A stretch of DNA of 64,000 nucleotides from assembly GCA_902519255.1 (NCBI GenBank), contig CABYIV010000001.1, positions 124,001 through 188,000 of the forward strand, read 5' to 3'. A program made the position numbers and the translations under genes. The stretch comes from an uncultured Pelagibacteraceae bacterium (lineage in GTDB: Bacteria > Pseudomonadota > Alphaproteobacteria > Pelagibacterales > Pelagibacteraceae). This document shows positions 42,751-51,835 of the stretch, in pieces (the first letter of the stretch is position 1; every line of letters starts with the position of its first letter). A model generated the notes under the pieces. That model had not been told where the DNA came from. It ran no database searches and saw nothing but the letters and a program-made list of their open reading frames with translations.

Positions 42751-43219
42751 CTACTTTTTCTAGTTCTTTTTGAATTTCTTGGTAAACATGAAGTTTAAAA
42801 TCTACAACTTTAGTTGTTAAATCTTTAATATCTATCCATTTCCAATCTAAAAATTCAGGATGTTTAGTTTTAATGTTAATTTCATTTTCCTCTCCATTAA
42901 ACTTTACAATGAACCACTTTTGCTTTTGGCCTTTATATTTTCCCTTCCAAATAATTCCTAAGAGGCGATCAGGAAGATCATAAGTTGTGTATTTGCTTAT
43001 TTCTTTAACTAGTTCTACTGACTTTATGCTTGTTTCTTCTTTAAGTTCCCTCAACGCTGCATCAAAATAATTTTCACCTTCATCTATACCGCCTTGAGGC
43101 ATCTGCCAAAAATCAGCAGGATTATCAATTCTTTTTGCTACAAATATCTTATTCTCTTTATTTAAGACTGCGATACCAACACCATTTCTTAATGGAAGTT
43201 TTTGAAATTTTTCTTTCAT
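42743..43219 (-). CDS. rppH: RNA pyrophosphohydrolase (Nudix)
   Basis: A 158-residue Nudix hydrolase that removes pyrophosphate from 5'-triphosphate RNA and starts mRNA decay. RNGVGIAVLN near the N-terminus and WQMPQGGIDEGEN are RppH-like. The Nudix box is at residues 43-65, with the metal ligands Arg57-Glu58 and Glu61-Glu62 present; the consensus Gly at box position 22 is Ser64. Last gene of the rplU operon, 2 nt after ctpA. Confidence 0.9.
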   Translation of the reverse strand: MKEKFQKLPLRNGVGIAVLNKENKIFVAKRIDNPADFWQMPQGGIDEGENYFDAALRELKEETSIKSVELVKEISKYTTYDLPDRLLGIIWKGKYKGQKQKWFIVKFNGEENEINIKTKHPEFLDWKWIDIKDLTTKVVDFKLHVYQEIQKELEKVVN

Positions 43220-43221
43220 TC

Positions 43222-44355
43222 TTAACCATTTAATAATTTAAGAGCAAATTCCAACTGGTTATCAGTATCTGTATTAATTCTAAATTCATCTGAACCTTCA
43301 GCAATAACTATATCTGGATTTACACCTACTCTTGAAATTGATTTACCTGATGGGAGATAATATTTAGAAACAGTAAGTCTTATGGCACCTTCATTTTCTA
43401 AAGGAATAATTGACTGAACTGACCCTTTTCCATATGTACTCTCTCCTACTAATATTGCTCTTTTATGATCTTGTAGTGCTCCTGCAACAATTTCAGATGC
43501 TGATGCAGACCCATAATTAATCAAAATAACCATTGTTTCTCCATCAATAATATCTCCTTTTTTTGCAAACCATTTTCTATTTTCATACTTTCTTTTACTT
43601 TTTGTTGAAACTATTTCTCCATTTTCTAAAAAATAATCTGAAATCTTTATTGCTTGAGATAACAATCCACCAGGATTATTTCTTAAATCTAATATGTAAT
43701 TTTTAATTTTCTTATTTTTCTTAAATTCTTTAATTTTATTTTTTATTTGTTTACTACTATTTTCATTGAATGATGTTAATCTTATATAAGCTGTCTGATC
43801 ATCTTTTATTTCAGACTTTACAGATGCAACTTGTATAATTTCTCTTGTAATTGTAAATATAAGTGCTTTTCTTTCTCCCCTTCTTCTAACAGTAATTTCG
43901 ATATCAGATCCAACTGGGCCTCTCATTAATTCTACAGCTTCAGAAAGAGTTTTTCCTTGAACTTGAACATCATCAATTTTAACAATATAATCTCCAGCTT
44001 TAACGCCAACCTCCTCAGCTGGTGAGTTATCAATTGGAGAAATTACTTTTACGACACCAGCCTCCATACTGACTTCAATGCCCAATCCTCCAAATTCTCC
44101 GCTAGTCTCAGTTTGCATATTTTTAAACGAGTCCGGAGACATATATGCTGAATAGGGATCCAAAGATTGCAAAACACCGTTTATAGCAGCATCCATTGCT
44201 TCACTCTGATTTACTTCATCAACATATTCTTTATTAATTTTATCTAAGACTTCGCTGAATAAATCGATTTTTTTGTAAATATCGTTTTCATTACTAAAAA
44301 TTGGGTATGTAAATATAAAAAAAAATAAAGAAGCTATTAAGTTTATTTTTTTCAT
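43222..44355 (-). CDS. ctpA: Carboxy-terminal processing protease (S41)
   Basis: A 377-residue periplasmic serine protease. An N-terminal signal peptide covers about residues 1-20. A PDZ domain spans about residues 85-170, with GGLGIEVSMEAGVVKVISPIDNSPA. The S41 catalytic Ser is in INYGSASASEIVAGAL and the catalytic Lys in STYGKGSVQ, about 26 residues later. Family members trim envelope and peptidoglycan-related proteins. Its start overlaps rsfS by 4 nt. Confidence 0.95.
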   Translation of the reverse strand: MKKINLIASLFFFIFTYPIFSNENDIYKKIDLFSEVLDKINKEYVDEVNQSEAMDAAINGVLQSLDPYSAYMSPDSFKNMQTETSGEFGGLGIEVSMEAGVVKVISPIDNSPAEEVGVKAGDYIVKIDDVQVQGKTLSEAVELMRGPVGSDIEITVRRRGERKALIFTITREIIQVASVKSEIKDDQTAYIRLTSFNENSSKQIKNKIKEFKKNKKIKNYILDLRNNPGGLLSQAIKISDYFLENGEIVSTKSKRKYENRKWFAKKGDIIDGETMVILINYGSASASEIVAGALQDHKRAILVGESTYGKGSVQSIIPLENEGAIRLTVSKYYLPSGKSISRVGVNPDIVIAEGSDEFRINTDTDNQLEFALKLLNG

Positions 44356-44702
44356 ATGATCAGTTTTTCTTTAGGAATTAATTCCGACCACATTTTTTCT
44401 AACTCGTAAAATTTTCTTTTTTCAGGATTAAAAATATGAACTATTAAGTCTATTCCATCTACAAGCTTCCAATCATTGCTATCTTTTCCTTCAATCTTGC
44501 AATTATTCACACCATTAATTTTTAATTTTTCAAAAACTTGTTCAGATAATGCTTGAATATGTCTTGATGATGTACCACTAGCTATAATCATGAAGTCCGC
44601 AACTGATGATTTTCCTTCGAGATCTATTGAAACTATGTCTAAGGCTTTATTAATATCAAGCGTTTTGATTATTTCATCTTTAAGAGCTGATATTTTTTCC
44701 AT
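44352..44702 (-). CDS. rsfS: Ribosome silencing factor
   Basis: A 116-residue RsfS (YbeB/Iojap) protein that binds L14 and blocks subunit joining in starvation. DIVSIDLEGKSSVADFMIIASGTSSRHIQAL and the C-terminal GIDLIVHIFNPEKRKFYELEKMW are the family signature. nadD-rsfS adjacency is conserved widely in bacteria. Overlaps ctpA by 4 nt. Confidence 0.96.
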   Translation of the reverse strand: MEKISALKDEIIKTLDINKALDIVSIDLEGKSSVADFMIIASGTSSRHIQALSEQVFEKLKINGVNNCKIEGKDSNDWKLVDGIDLIVHIFNPEKRKFYELEKMWSELIPKEKLII

Positions 44703-44719
44703 TAATTAAATAAAGAGTA

Positions 44720-45262
44720 TCAAATTTTTCTTAATTGAGAAGATGAAATATTGACTTTATTAAACTTTATAAATTCAACTGCTTTTTTATTATATTTCTT
44801 AAATGATTTAGATCTAAAAGCCTTTGATTTGTATCCATTTCTATCAAATACCAATATTTTGCACATTTTAGTTATTGAATTGTACCCTTTCCATTTATGA
44901 AAATTTATTAGGTTATCGGCCCCCATTAAAAAAAATATTTCTGAATGTTTAAATTTTTTTTTTAAATATTTAATTAAATCTACTGTACGATTAGATTTTA
45001 TTATTTCTTCAAAACATTTAACTTTTATAAATTTATTATTTTTATTAATTTTTTTTGCAAAAGCTGTTCTTTTATATAGATCATTTGGATTATTTTTTTT
45101 AAATGGATTTTGTTTTGTTATAGCCCATATAACTTGGCTCAAATTATAATTTTTTTTTGCCAATTTAGAAATTCTTACATGACCAACATGCGCTGGATCA
45201 AACGATCCACCGAGTACACCAATCTTTTTATTTTCTAATTTGCCCTGTACCATAAACTTCAT
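44720..45262 (-). CDS. nadD: Nicotinate-nucleotide adenylyltransferase, short C-terminus
   Basis: A 180-residue nucleotidyltransferase that makes nicotinate adenine dinucleotide in NAD synthesis. GVLGGSFDPAHVGHV near residue 14 holds the HxGH motif, FLMGADNLINFHKW the substrate region, and NISSSQLRKI the second ATP motif (ISSTxIR). The protein ends immediately after this motif, so the usual 20-30-residue tail is missing. The next stop in frame leaves a 17-nt gap to rsfS, with no sign of a frameshift. The start overlaps proA by 35 nt; an internal ATG at 45253 would shorten the overlap. Confidence 0.92.
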   Translation of the reverse strand: MKFMVQGKLENKKIGVLGGSFDPAHVGHVRISKLAKKNYNLSQVIWAITKQNPFKKNNPNDLYKRTAFAKKINKNNKFIKVKCFEEIIKSNRTVDLIKYLKKKFKHSEIFFLMGADNLINFHKWKGYNSITKMCKILVFDRNGYKSKAFRSKSFKKYNKKAVEFIKFNKVNISSSQLRKI

Positions 45263-46475
45263 ATTTATAACTTACTAACTGATTTAGACCGACAGGACCT
45301 CTTGGTGGCAAGGTGTTTGTTGAAATTCCAACCTCTCCACCAAAACCAAATTCTCCTCCGTCTGCAAATTGTGTTGATGAATTTTGAATAGCAATAGAGC
45401 TTTTTACATTCTTAATAAAGAATTTTGCTGTATTTTTGTTTTTGGTTACTATTGCATCTGTATGCATAGTTCCATATTTGTTGATATGAGCAACTGCTTC
45501 TTTGACATTATTCACTAATTTAACTGAAATAATCGGTGAAAGATGTTCTTTTGACCAAGTATTATTATTTGCAGGATATGTTTTGCCTTTAAATAATTTA
45601 CTTATTTTTTTATCAGCTAAAATTTTACAACCGCTTTTAGCTAGTGAATTTAAAATTAAATTCACTGATTTCGATTTACTTTTATGTATTAAGAGAGTTT
45701 CAGTTGCACCACATATACTAGTATTTCTCAACTTAGCATTTAATACTATTTTGTTTGCCATATTATCTTCTGCCTCTTTATCAATATATGTATGACAAAT
45801 TCCTTCCAAATGACCAATAACTGGAACCTTTGAAAGTTGTTTAACTTTTTTTACTAAATTTTTTCCGCCTCGTGGTATTACAACATCAATGGAGTTTTCC
45901 ATTTTTGATAATAAATAATCGACGAGTTTTCTGCTCTTGTTATTTATAAACTGGACATAATTTTCGTTTACTTTATTTTTTTTTAGAGCTTTCCTAAATA
46001 AATTTACTAAAATTTTATTACTATTGTAGGCTTCGGAACCACCTCTTAATATAACAGCATTTCCAGATTTAAAACATAGTGCTGATACATCCGAAGTAAC
46101 ATTGGGTCTACTTTCAAATATTACACCTATAACTCCTATTGGTATTGTAACTCTTCTAATTTCAAGTCCATTTGGCCTTTTCCATTTGGAAGTTACTTGA
46201 TCTATAGGATCTTTAAAAGAAGTAATAGTTTTAACAGAGTCAATTATACTTTTTAATTTATTATTACTAAGAGTGAGTCTTTGAATTAAGTTTTCTTTTA
46301 ATTTTTTTCCTCTTGCATAAAAAATATCTTTCTTATTTTCGCCAATAATTTTATTCTTATTAATCTCAATTAATTTTACAAAATCTTTTAAAACTTTATT
46401 CTTTTTTTTTGGACTAATACTTGAATTCAAAGCTTTTCTAGAATTTAATCCAATTTTTTTAAGTAGTTTACTCAT
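45228..46475 (-). CDS. proA: Gamma-glutamyl phosphate reductase
   Basis: A 415-residue aldehyde-dehydrogenase-like enzyme, second step of proline synthesis. IPIGVIGVIFESRPNVTSDVSALCFKSGNAVILRGG is the family signature, the catalytic Cys is in LRNTSICGATETLL, and GGEFGFGGEVGISTNTLPPRGPVGL closes the protein. Its start touches the stop of proB. Confidence 0.97.
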   Translation of the reverse strand: MSKLLKKIGLNSRKALNSSISPKKKNKVLKDFVKLIEINKNKIIGENKKDIFYARGKKLKENLIQRLTLSNNKLKSIIDSVKTITSFKDPIDQVTSKWKRPNGLEIRRVTIPIGVIGVIFESRPNVTSDVSALCFKSGNAVILRGGSEAYNSNKILVNLFRKALKKNKVNENYVQFINNKSRKLVDYLLSKMENSIDVVIPRGGKNLVKKVKQLSKVPVIGHLEGICHTYIDKEAEDNMANKIVLNAKLRNTSICGATETLLIHKSKSKSVNLILNSLAKSGCKILADKKISKLFKGKTYPANNNTWSKEHLSPIISVKLVNNVKEAVAHINKYGTMHTDAIVTKNKNTAKFFIKNVKSSIAIQNSSTQFADGGEFGFGGEVGISTNTLPPRGPVGLNQLVSYKYEVYGTGQIRK

Positions 46476-47581
46476 TAAATCTTAACCATATCATCTTTAT
46501 GTATAACTTCAGACTTTGTAACATAACCTAAAAGATTACTAATTTTGTTAGAATGTTCTCCTTTTATTTTGGATATCTCATCAGATGTAAAACTGCTCAA
46601 CCCTCTAGCAAATTCTTTGTTATTTTTATCTAAAATTCTAACATGATCACCTTTAACAAATTTTCCTGAAACTTTTCTAATACCTGCAGCTAATAAACTT
46701 TTTCCATTTTTTAAAGCATTTAAAGCACCATCATCTATAATAATTTCTCCTTTTGGAGATATAGAGCTAATTATCCATTTTTTTCTTGCATCTAATTTAG
46801 ATACTTTTGGCAAAAACCATGTCCCAGAATTATGTTCTAGTATATTTTTAATTGGTCTTTTAATTAAACCATTTGCAATTGCCATATAGCAACCCGAGAC
46901 TTGACATACTTTTGCAGCATCAATTTTTGTTTTCATTCCACCAGTACCATACTCACTTGTGCTTTTACTTGAAAAATTTTCAATTTTAGAATCAATATTT
47001 TTTATTTCTTTAATAAATTTAGCATTTTTATGAATTTTTGGGTTTTTAGAATACAATCCATCAACATCAGACAATAATATTAAGCAATCTGCGCCTGATA
47101 TTTGTGCAACTCTTGATGCTAATCTGTCATTATCTCCGTATTTAATTTCAGAAGTTGCAATACTATCATTTTCATTAACAACAGGTACAAAATTAAGCTC
47201 AAATAAGTTTTCGAAAGTTCTTTTAGCATTTATAGCTCTTCTTCTTTGTTCAGTATCTTCTAAAGTAATTAGAATTTGAGAAATATTTATTTTATTTGAG
47301 CTAAATGTATTTTTAAAAAGATTCATTAACTCTATTTGTCCAATTGATGCAACAGCTTGACTTTTATCAAGCTTTAAAGTTTTTTTATTTAATTGTAATT
47401 TTTTACACCCTAAAGCAATTGCTCCAGAACTCACTATAACAACGTTCTTTTTAAGTTTTTGTAACTCTTTAATATCTTTAGCAAATTCCAAAAGCCATTT
47501 TTCTCTAATAATTTTATTGTCATTTATTAATAAAGATGAACCTATTTTTATTACTACAGTTTTGGAGTCCTCAAGATACAT
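46475..47581 (-). CDS. proB: Glutamate 5-kinase
   Basis: A 368-residue amino-acid kinase, first and normally proline-inhibited step of proline synthesis. VVIKIGSSLLINDN is the N-terminal phosphate-binding part; INENDSIATSEIKYGDNDRLAS-type sequence and GTGGMKTKIDAAKV follow. A C-terminal PUA domain (about residues 280-355) is present. Overlaps obgE by 11 nt. Confidence 0.97.
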   Translation of the reverse strand: MYLEDSKTVVIKIGSSLLINDNKIIREKWLLEFAKDIKELQKLKKNVVIVSSGAIALGCKKLQLNKKTLKLDKSQAVASIGQIELMNLFKNTFSSNKINISQILITLEDTEQRRRAINAKRTFENLFELNFVPVVNENDSIATSEIKYGDNDRLASRVAQISGADCLILLSDVDGLYSKNPKIHKNAKFIKEIKNIDSKIENFSSKSTSEYGTGGMKTKIDAAKVCQVSGCYMAIANGLIKRPIKNILEHNSGTWFLPKVSKLDARKKWIISSISPKGEIIIDDGALNALKNGKSLLAAGIRKVSGKFVKGDHVRILDKNNKEFARGLSSFTSDEISKIKGEHSNKISNLLGYVTKSEVIHKDDMVKI

Positions 47582-48554
47582 AGTTTACCAACTTTGACTT
47601 TATATCTGATACTGATTTTTTATCCATTGTTGACATTAAAAAGATATTTTTTTTTAATTTATTCTTGAGTTTTTTTATCTTCTCTTTTTTTTCCTCTTCA
47701 TCAATTAAGTCAGTTTTATTTAAAACTACTATTTCTTTTTTTTTAACTAAATCTTTACTGTATTTTGATAATTCTTTTCTGACTTGATTGTAAGAAATAA
47801 ATAAATCATCTTCAGTTATATCTATTAAATGCAGCAAAGTTTTGCACCTTTCTATATGTTTTAAAAACTTTATTCCAAGACCAGTTCCGGTATGAGCACC
47901 CTCAATTAAGCCTGGTATATCTGCTAAAGTAACTTCTTTATCATCATAACTAGCAACACCAAGATTTGGATTAATTGTAGTAAATTTATAGTTTGCTATT
48001 TTTGGATTTGCACTCGTCATTGATGCAAGCAAGCTGGATTTCCCAGCATTGGGCAATCCTATGATACCGATATCAGCAATTGTTTTTAGTTGAAGCCAAA
48101 TCCAAAATTCCTCTCCTTGACCCCCTTTTGTAAATTTCTTTGGGGCTCTATTGGTTGAGGACTTAAATCTTGTATTTCCAAATCCTCCTTTACCTCCGCT
48201 TGCTACTAAAAATTCCTCTTTCTGACTTTTAAAATCATAAATAAGTGTTTTATTATCTTCTTCAAATACTTGTGTTCCTAAAGGTACTTTTAAATATAAA
48301 TCTTCACCACCTTTCCCAGTTTTGTTTTTTCCACTGCCATCCTTTCCTCTTTCAGCTTTGAAGTGTTGTTGATACCTGTAATCAATCAAAGTATTAAGAT
48401 TTCTTTCACTAATAAGAATTACAGATCCTCCTTTCCCTCCATCGCCGCCATCAGGGCCACCAAACTCTACAAATTTTTCCCTACGAAAACTTGGAGATCC
48501 CGACCCTCCGTTGCCAGCTTTTACATATATCTTAACTTGATCTAGAAATTTCAT
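47571..48554 (-). CDS. obgE: GTPase ObgE/CgtA
   Basis: A 327-residue ribosome-assembly GTPase. The glycine-rich Obg fold takes residues 1-158 (GNGGSGSPSFRREKFVEFGGPDGGDGGKGG), and the G domain follows with GLPNAGKSSLL, DIPGLIEGAH and NKTDL. The C-terminal domain of longer Obg proteins is absent, as in many short forms. rplU-rpmA-obgE is a widely conserved order. Confidence 0.98.
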   Translation of the reverse strand: MKFLDQVKIYVKAGNGGSGSPSFRREKFVEFGGPDGGDGGKGGSVILISERNLNTLIDYRYQQHFKAERGKDGSGKNKTGKGGEDLYLKVPLGTQVFEEDNKTLIYDFKSQKEEFLVASGGKGGFGNTRFKSSTNRAPKKFTKGGQGEEFWIWLQLKTIADIGIIGLPNAGKSSLLASMTSANPKIANYKFTTINPNLGVASYDDKEVTLADIPGLIEGAHTGTGLGIKFLKHIERCKTLLHLIDITEDDLFISYNQVRKELSKYSKDLVKKKEIVVLNKTDLIDEEEKKEKIKKLKNKLKKNIFLMSTMDKKSVSDIKSKLVNYVS

Positions 48555-48581
48555 ATAACAACTATGTGAGTGTTGTATCTA

Positions 48582-48836
48582 TTAATTGGGCTTTACAGAA
48601 ACGTAAGTTCTATCAGATTTTGATTTTTTAAACTCTACTTTACCTTTAACAACTGAAAATATCGAATGGTCTTTACCCATGCCAACATTTTCTCCAGGAA
48701 ATATTTTAGTTCCCCTTTGTCTTACAATAATGTTGCCAGGCACAACCATCTCGCCACCATATTTTTTCACACCAAGTCTACGACCTGCACTATCTCTTCC
48801 GTTTCTTGACGATCCACCTGCTTTTTTCGTTGCCAT
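48582..48836 (-). CDS. rpmA: 50S ribosomal protein L27
   Basis: An 84-residue L27 that reaches the peptidyl-transferase centre. [20 protein letters not shown] is the standard N-terminus with no Firmicutes-type cleavable leader. [28 protein letters not shown] is conserved. Ten nt after rplU. Confidence 0.98.
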   Translation of the reverse strand: MATKKAGGSSRNGRDSAGRRLGVKKYGGEMVVPGNIIVRQRGTKIFPGENVGMGKDHSIFSVVKGKVEFKKSKSDRTYVSVKPN

Positions 48837-48846
48837 AAATTACTTT

Positions 48847-49248
48847 TTATTTAGCTGCTTCCTTAGTTTCAACTGTTTTTTTTGATGGTATTTCTTTTCT
48901 TTTTTCTGCTTCAGAAATAACTTTACCATCTTTTGAATAGATTTTACTTATTCTTACCATTGTAAATTTTTGTCTATGACCATTTTTCCTTCTCGAATTT
49001 TGCCTTCTCCTTTTTTTAAAAATAAGAACTGTTCTATTTTTTCCATTTTTTATTAATTCAGCTTCAACTTTAGCTCCACTAATTGTCGGCTCTCCTAACT
49101 CTAAATTTTTATCATCTCCGTAAGCTAGTATTTCATTAAACTCTATATTTGAATTTTCTTTCGAATCTTCGAGCTTTTCAACTTTGAGAATCTCTCCAGC
49201 TTTCACTTTATACTGTTTACCACCTGTTTGAATTACTGCGAATGACAT
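48847..49248 (-). CDS. rplU: 50S ribosomal protein L21 with C-terminal extension
   Basis: A 133-residue L21. The core (about 1-103) has FAVIQTGGKQYKVKAGEILKVEKL and FKKRRRQNSRRKNGHRQKFTMVRI. About 30 extra residues (KAEKRKEIPSKKTVETKEAAK-like end) form a charged tail. First gene of a nine-gene minus-strand run that continues through rpmA, obgE, proB, proA, nadD, rsfS, ctpA and rppH. Confidence 0.98.
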   Translation of the reverse strand: MSFAVIQTGGKQYKVKAGEILKVEKLEDSKENSNIEFNEILAYGDDKNLELGEPTISGAKVEAELIKNGKNRTVLIFKKRRRQNSRRKNGHRQKFTMVRISKIYSKDGKVISEAEKRKEIPSKKTVETKEAAK

Positions 49249-49274
49249 AGTTAGCCCTAATTTTTATAGTCAGC

Positions 49275-49302
49275 AATATAGTCTGGGTTACATCATAGTC
49301 AA
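49275..49302 (-). promoter_or_regulatory. Candidate sigma-70 promoter for the rplU operon
   Basis: Read on the minus strand: TTGACT (49302-49297), 16-nt spacer, TATATT (49280-49275), each five of six to consensus. A start near 49268 would give a leader of about 20 nt before the rplU ATG at 49248. This is one of the best promoter matches in the window. Confidence 0.65.
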
Positions 49303-49312
49303 GGTTAATAAC

Positions 49313-50032
49313 TTAGAAATTATCCTTTAAATCCCTCAATTTTTTGAAATTTTCTAGATCGTTTGACTTAAGAAAAATGTTACAATTAAGTTCCTCACCA
49401 ATCGTTGATGGCATACTAGTTTTACCTTGTTTAATTTTTTCTTTAATTTCTTTAATTTTGTTTAGTAATTCATTGTTATTTGAATCTTGTGCTAAACAAA
49501 ATTCAGAATTCTTTAAAGTATATTCATGTCCACAATAAATTTTTGTATCTTTATCTAAATTTTTTAAAACTTGTAGTGAGTTGTACATTTGTTCATAACT
49601 CCCTTCAAAAATTCTTCCACATCCCATAGAGAATAAAGTATCTCCTGTAAAAATTAACTTATTTTTAAAAAAATGAAAACAGATATGACCTATTGTATGG
49701 CCAGGGACATGATATATTTTTGCTTCAAAAATATCCTTCTTCCAAATTTCACCATCACTTAAGCAAATATCAATTTGAGGTATTCTATTTTTATCTCCAA
49801 TATAACCTATTACTTCTGCATTAAATTTTTTTTTTAATTCTTCATTCCCGCCAACATGGTCATGATGATGATGAGTATTTAATATATATTTTAAATTTAG
49901 TTTATTTTTCTGTAAATAATTTATAATTGGATCTGCTTCACCAGGATCAACAACACAACAATTTCTATTAGCTTCATTAATTAAAATGTAAGAAAAATTA
50001 TCTTCCAGACACTTAATAATTTCTACTTTCAT
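49313..50032 (-). CDS. gloB: Hydroxyacylglutathione hydrolase (glyoxalase II)
   Basis: A 239-residue metallo-beta-lactamase-fold enzyme that hydrolyses S-lactoylglutathione. The metal-binding motif THHHHDHVGG is near residue 53, further ligands are in HVPGHTIGHICFH and FTGDTLFSMGCGRIFEG, and CGHEYT is also conserved. Abuts metW with no gap (1 nt), suggesting co-transcription with metX-metW. Confidence 0.95.
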   Translation of the reverse strand: MKVEIIKCLEDNFSYILINEANRNCCVVDPGEADPIINYLQKNKLNLKYILNTHHHHDHVGGNEELKKKFNAEVIGYIGDKNRIPQIDICLSDGEIWKKDIFEAKIYHVPGHTIGHICFHFFKNKLIFTGDTLFSMGCGRIFEGSYEQMYNSLQVLKNLDKDTKIYCGHEYTLKNSEFCLAQDSNNNELLNKIKEIKEKIKQGKTSMPSTIGEELNCNIFLKSNDLENFKKLRDLKDNF

Positions 50033-50629
50033 TTAACTTTCTATTAAAAATATACCTAAATGAGAGTCAAGATTTTTATAATTTAAATTTGATTTATTTA
50101 TTTCTGAAATTCGACTTTTTTTTAAAGCGATAGACTTAAATATTTTAATATTCTTACTACTGCAAAAATTATAAAAATCTTTAATTGTGCACATATGTAA
50201 ATTTGGTGTATTGTACCATTCATGAGGTAAATTCTCTGTTACAGGCATTGTGCCTTTAAACAATAATTGTAGTCTAACTCTCCAGTAACCAAAATTAGGT
50301 ATAGTAACAATTACTTTTTTTCCTACTTTTAGTAATTCATTAATTACTAATTCAGGATTAAGAAAAGCTTGTAATGTTTGGCTTAAAATAACGTAATCAA
50401 AAGACGATTTAGGAAATTGTTTTAAATCGCTTTCAGCATTCCCCTCAATTACAGTTAATCCTTTTGACAAACAATTTTGAACTTTTTCTTTAGAGATTTC
50501 TAGTCCACGAATATCTTTAGTTTTGTTTTCTTGTAAAAATTTCATCAAGTCTCCATTGCCACAACCGACATCTAGAACTCTAGTATTTTCCTCAATCAAA
50601 TTAGATATAATGTTAAATTCTTCTTTCAT
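50033..50629 (-). CDS. metW: Methionine biosynthesis protein MetW
   Basis: A 198-residue SAM-fold protein with RVLDVGCGNGDLMKFL near residue 17, and YVILSQTLQAFLNPELVINELLKVGKKVIVTIPNFGYWRVRLQLL. MetW is nearly always encoded next to MetX and is reported to associate with it in homoserine acylation. The 17-nt overlap with metX and the shared SAM-II leader fit that partnership. Confidence 0.95.
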   Translation of the reverse strand: MKEEFNIISNLIEENTRVLDVGCGNGDLMKFLQENKTKDIRGLEISKEKVQNCLSKGLTVIEGNAESDLKQFPKSSFDYVILSQTLQAFLNPELVINELLKVGKKVIVTIPNFGYWRVRLQLLFKGTMPVTENLPHEWYNTPNLHMCTIKDFYNFCSSKNIKIFKSIALKKSRISEINKSNLNYKNLDSHLGIFLIES

Positions 50630-51746
50630 TTATAACTTTGTAGGTTGAATTAATATAATCGCCAAGTGTCTTTAGGAAACTTGGAACATCGAGCAAAAAT
50701 GAGTCATGCCCCTTATCAGATTCTATTTCTACAAATCCGACATCTGCACCAATAGAATTTAGTGCTATAACTATTTCTCTATTCTCCGATGTTGGATACA
50801 ACCAATCTGATGTAAATGATATTACAAAAAATTTTGTTTTAGTTTCTTTGAATGCATCAGATAAGTTTCCTTTGTACTGTTTGGATAAGTCAAAATAATC
50901 CATTGCACGAGTTATATATAAATAACTATTAGCATCAAATCTATCAACAAACACAGATCCTTGGTATCTAAGATAACTCTCAATTTGAAAATCTGCCTCA
51001 AATCCATATCTTAGGCTATCCCTATCTTGCAATTTTCTTCCAAATTTTTCCTGCAATCCTTTTTCAGAAAGATAAGTAATATGTGCTGCCATTCTTGCTA
51101 CCGCTAATCCTTTGTCAGGATTTAATTTGTAATTACTATAAAATCCATTTTCCCACTTACTGTCAGCCATAATTGCCTGTCTTCCTAATTCATTAAACGC
51201 TATGTTTTGTGCCGAGTGACTAGATGTGCAAGCAATCGGTATTGCAAGTTTTGCTTTATCTGGAAAATTGGCAACAAATTGAAGTACTTGCATTCCACCC
51301 ATTGAACCACCTACTACAGCAAAAAGTTTTTCAATTTCTAAATATTTAATTAGCTCATATTGAGCGTTAACCATGTCGTTAATAGTTATAATTGGAAAAT
51401 CAGTTCCTATTTGTTTACCAGTGGACTCATTTATTGTGCTAGGTCCGTAAGATCCCATGCAGCCTCCAATAACGTTTGCACAAATCACAAAAAATTTATT
51501 TGTATCAATTGGCTTATTTTCTCCAACAACATAACTCCACCAACCATCTTTATTAGTTATTGGGTTTTTTCCAGAAACATATTGATCTCCAGTCAAAGCA
51601 TGGAAAACTAATATTGCATTACTTTTTTCACTGTTTAATTCCCCATATGTCTCATATGCTATTGGAAAGTTATTAATTTCCTTACCACAATCCAATTTAA
51701 GGGGATCTGATATAATTATTTTTTTTGTATCAATATTCTTATTCAT
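50613..51746 (-). CDS. metX: Homoserine O-acyltransferase MetX
   Basis: A 377-residue alpha/beta-hydrolase-fold transferase that acylates homoserine, the entry step to methionine by sulfhydrylation. The nucleophile is Ser148 in VVGGSMGGMQVL; the acid is in FTSDWLYP and the His in ESDKGHDSFLLD. Sequence alone does not settle acetyl- versus succinyl-CoA use. It overlaps metW and is preceded by a SAM-II riboswitch and a promoter on the same strand, so methionine supply through this operon is controlled by S-adenosylmethionine. Confidence 0.95.
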   Translation of the reverse strand: MNKNIDTKKIIISDPLKLDCGKEINNFPIAYETYGELNSEKSNAILVFHALTGDQYVSGKNPITNKDGWWSYVVGENKPIDTNKFFVICANVIGGCMGSYGPSTINESTGKQIGTDFPIITINDMVNAQYELIKYLEIEKLFAVVGGSMGGMQVLQFVANFPDKAKLAIPIACTSSHSAQNIAFNELGRQAIMADSKWENGFYSNYKLNPDKGLAVARMAAHITYLSEKGLQEKFGRKLQDRDSLRYGFEADFQIESYLRYQGSVFVDRFDANSYLYITRAMDYFDLSKQYKGNLSDAFKETKTKFFVISFTSDWLYPTSENREIVIALNSIGADVGFVEIESDKGHDSFLLDVPSFLKTLGDYINSTYKVINERRI

Positions 51747-51780
51747 AATAATTGTACTGATTGAATTGTGAGAAAAAAAA

Positions 51781-51830
51781 CATTTTAGCGGTTTTTTTAT
51801 AGCGCTCGCAATTCAGTATAAATCAGCGCA
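51781..51830 (-). promoter_or_regulatory. SAM-II riboswitch upstream of metX
   Basis: On the minus strand this matches the SAM-II aptamer nearly position for position: TGCGCTGATTTA (51830-51819), ATTGCGAGCGCT (51812-51801), then ATAAA and GCTAAAA (51789-51783). P1 is GCGCT (51829-51825) with AGCGC (51806-51802). This element is known from alphaproteobacterial and marine metX/metA leaders, where SAM binding forms a pseudoknot that hides the ribosome-binding region. It ends 35 nt before the metX ATG. Confidence 0.93.
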
Positions 51831-51835
51831 TGCAG

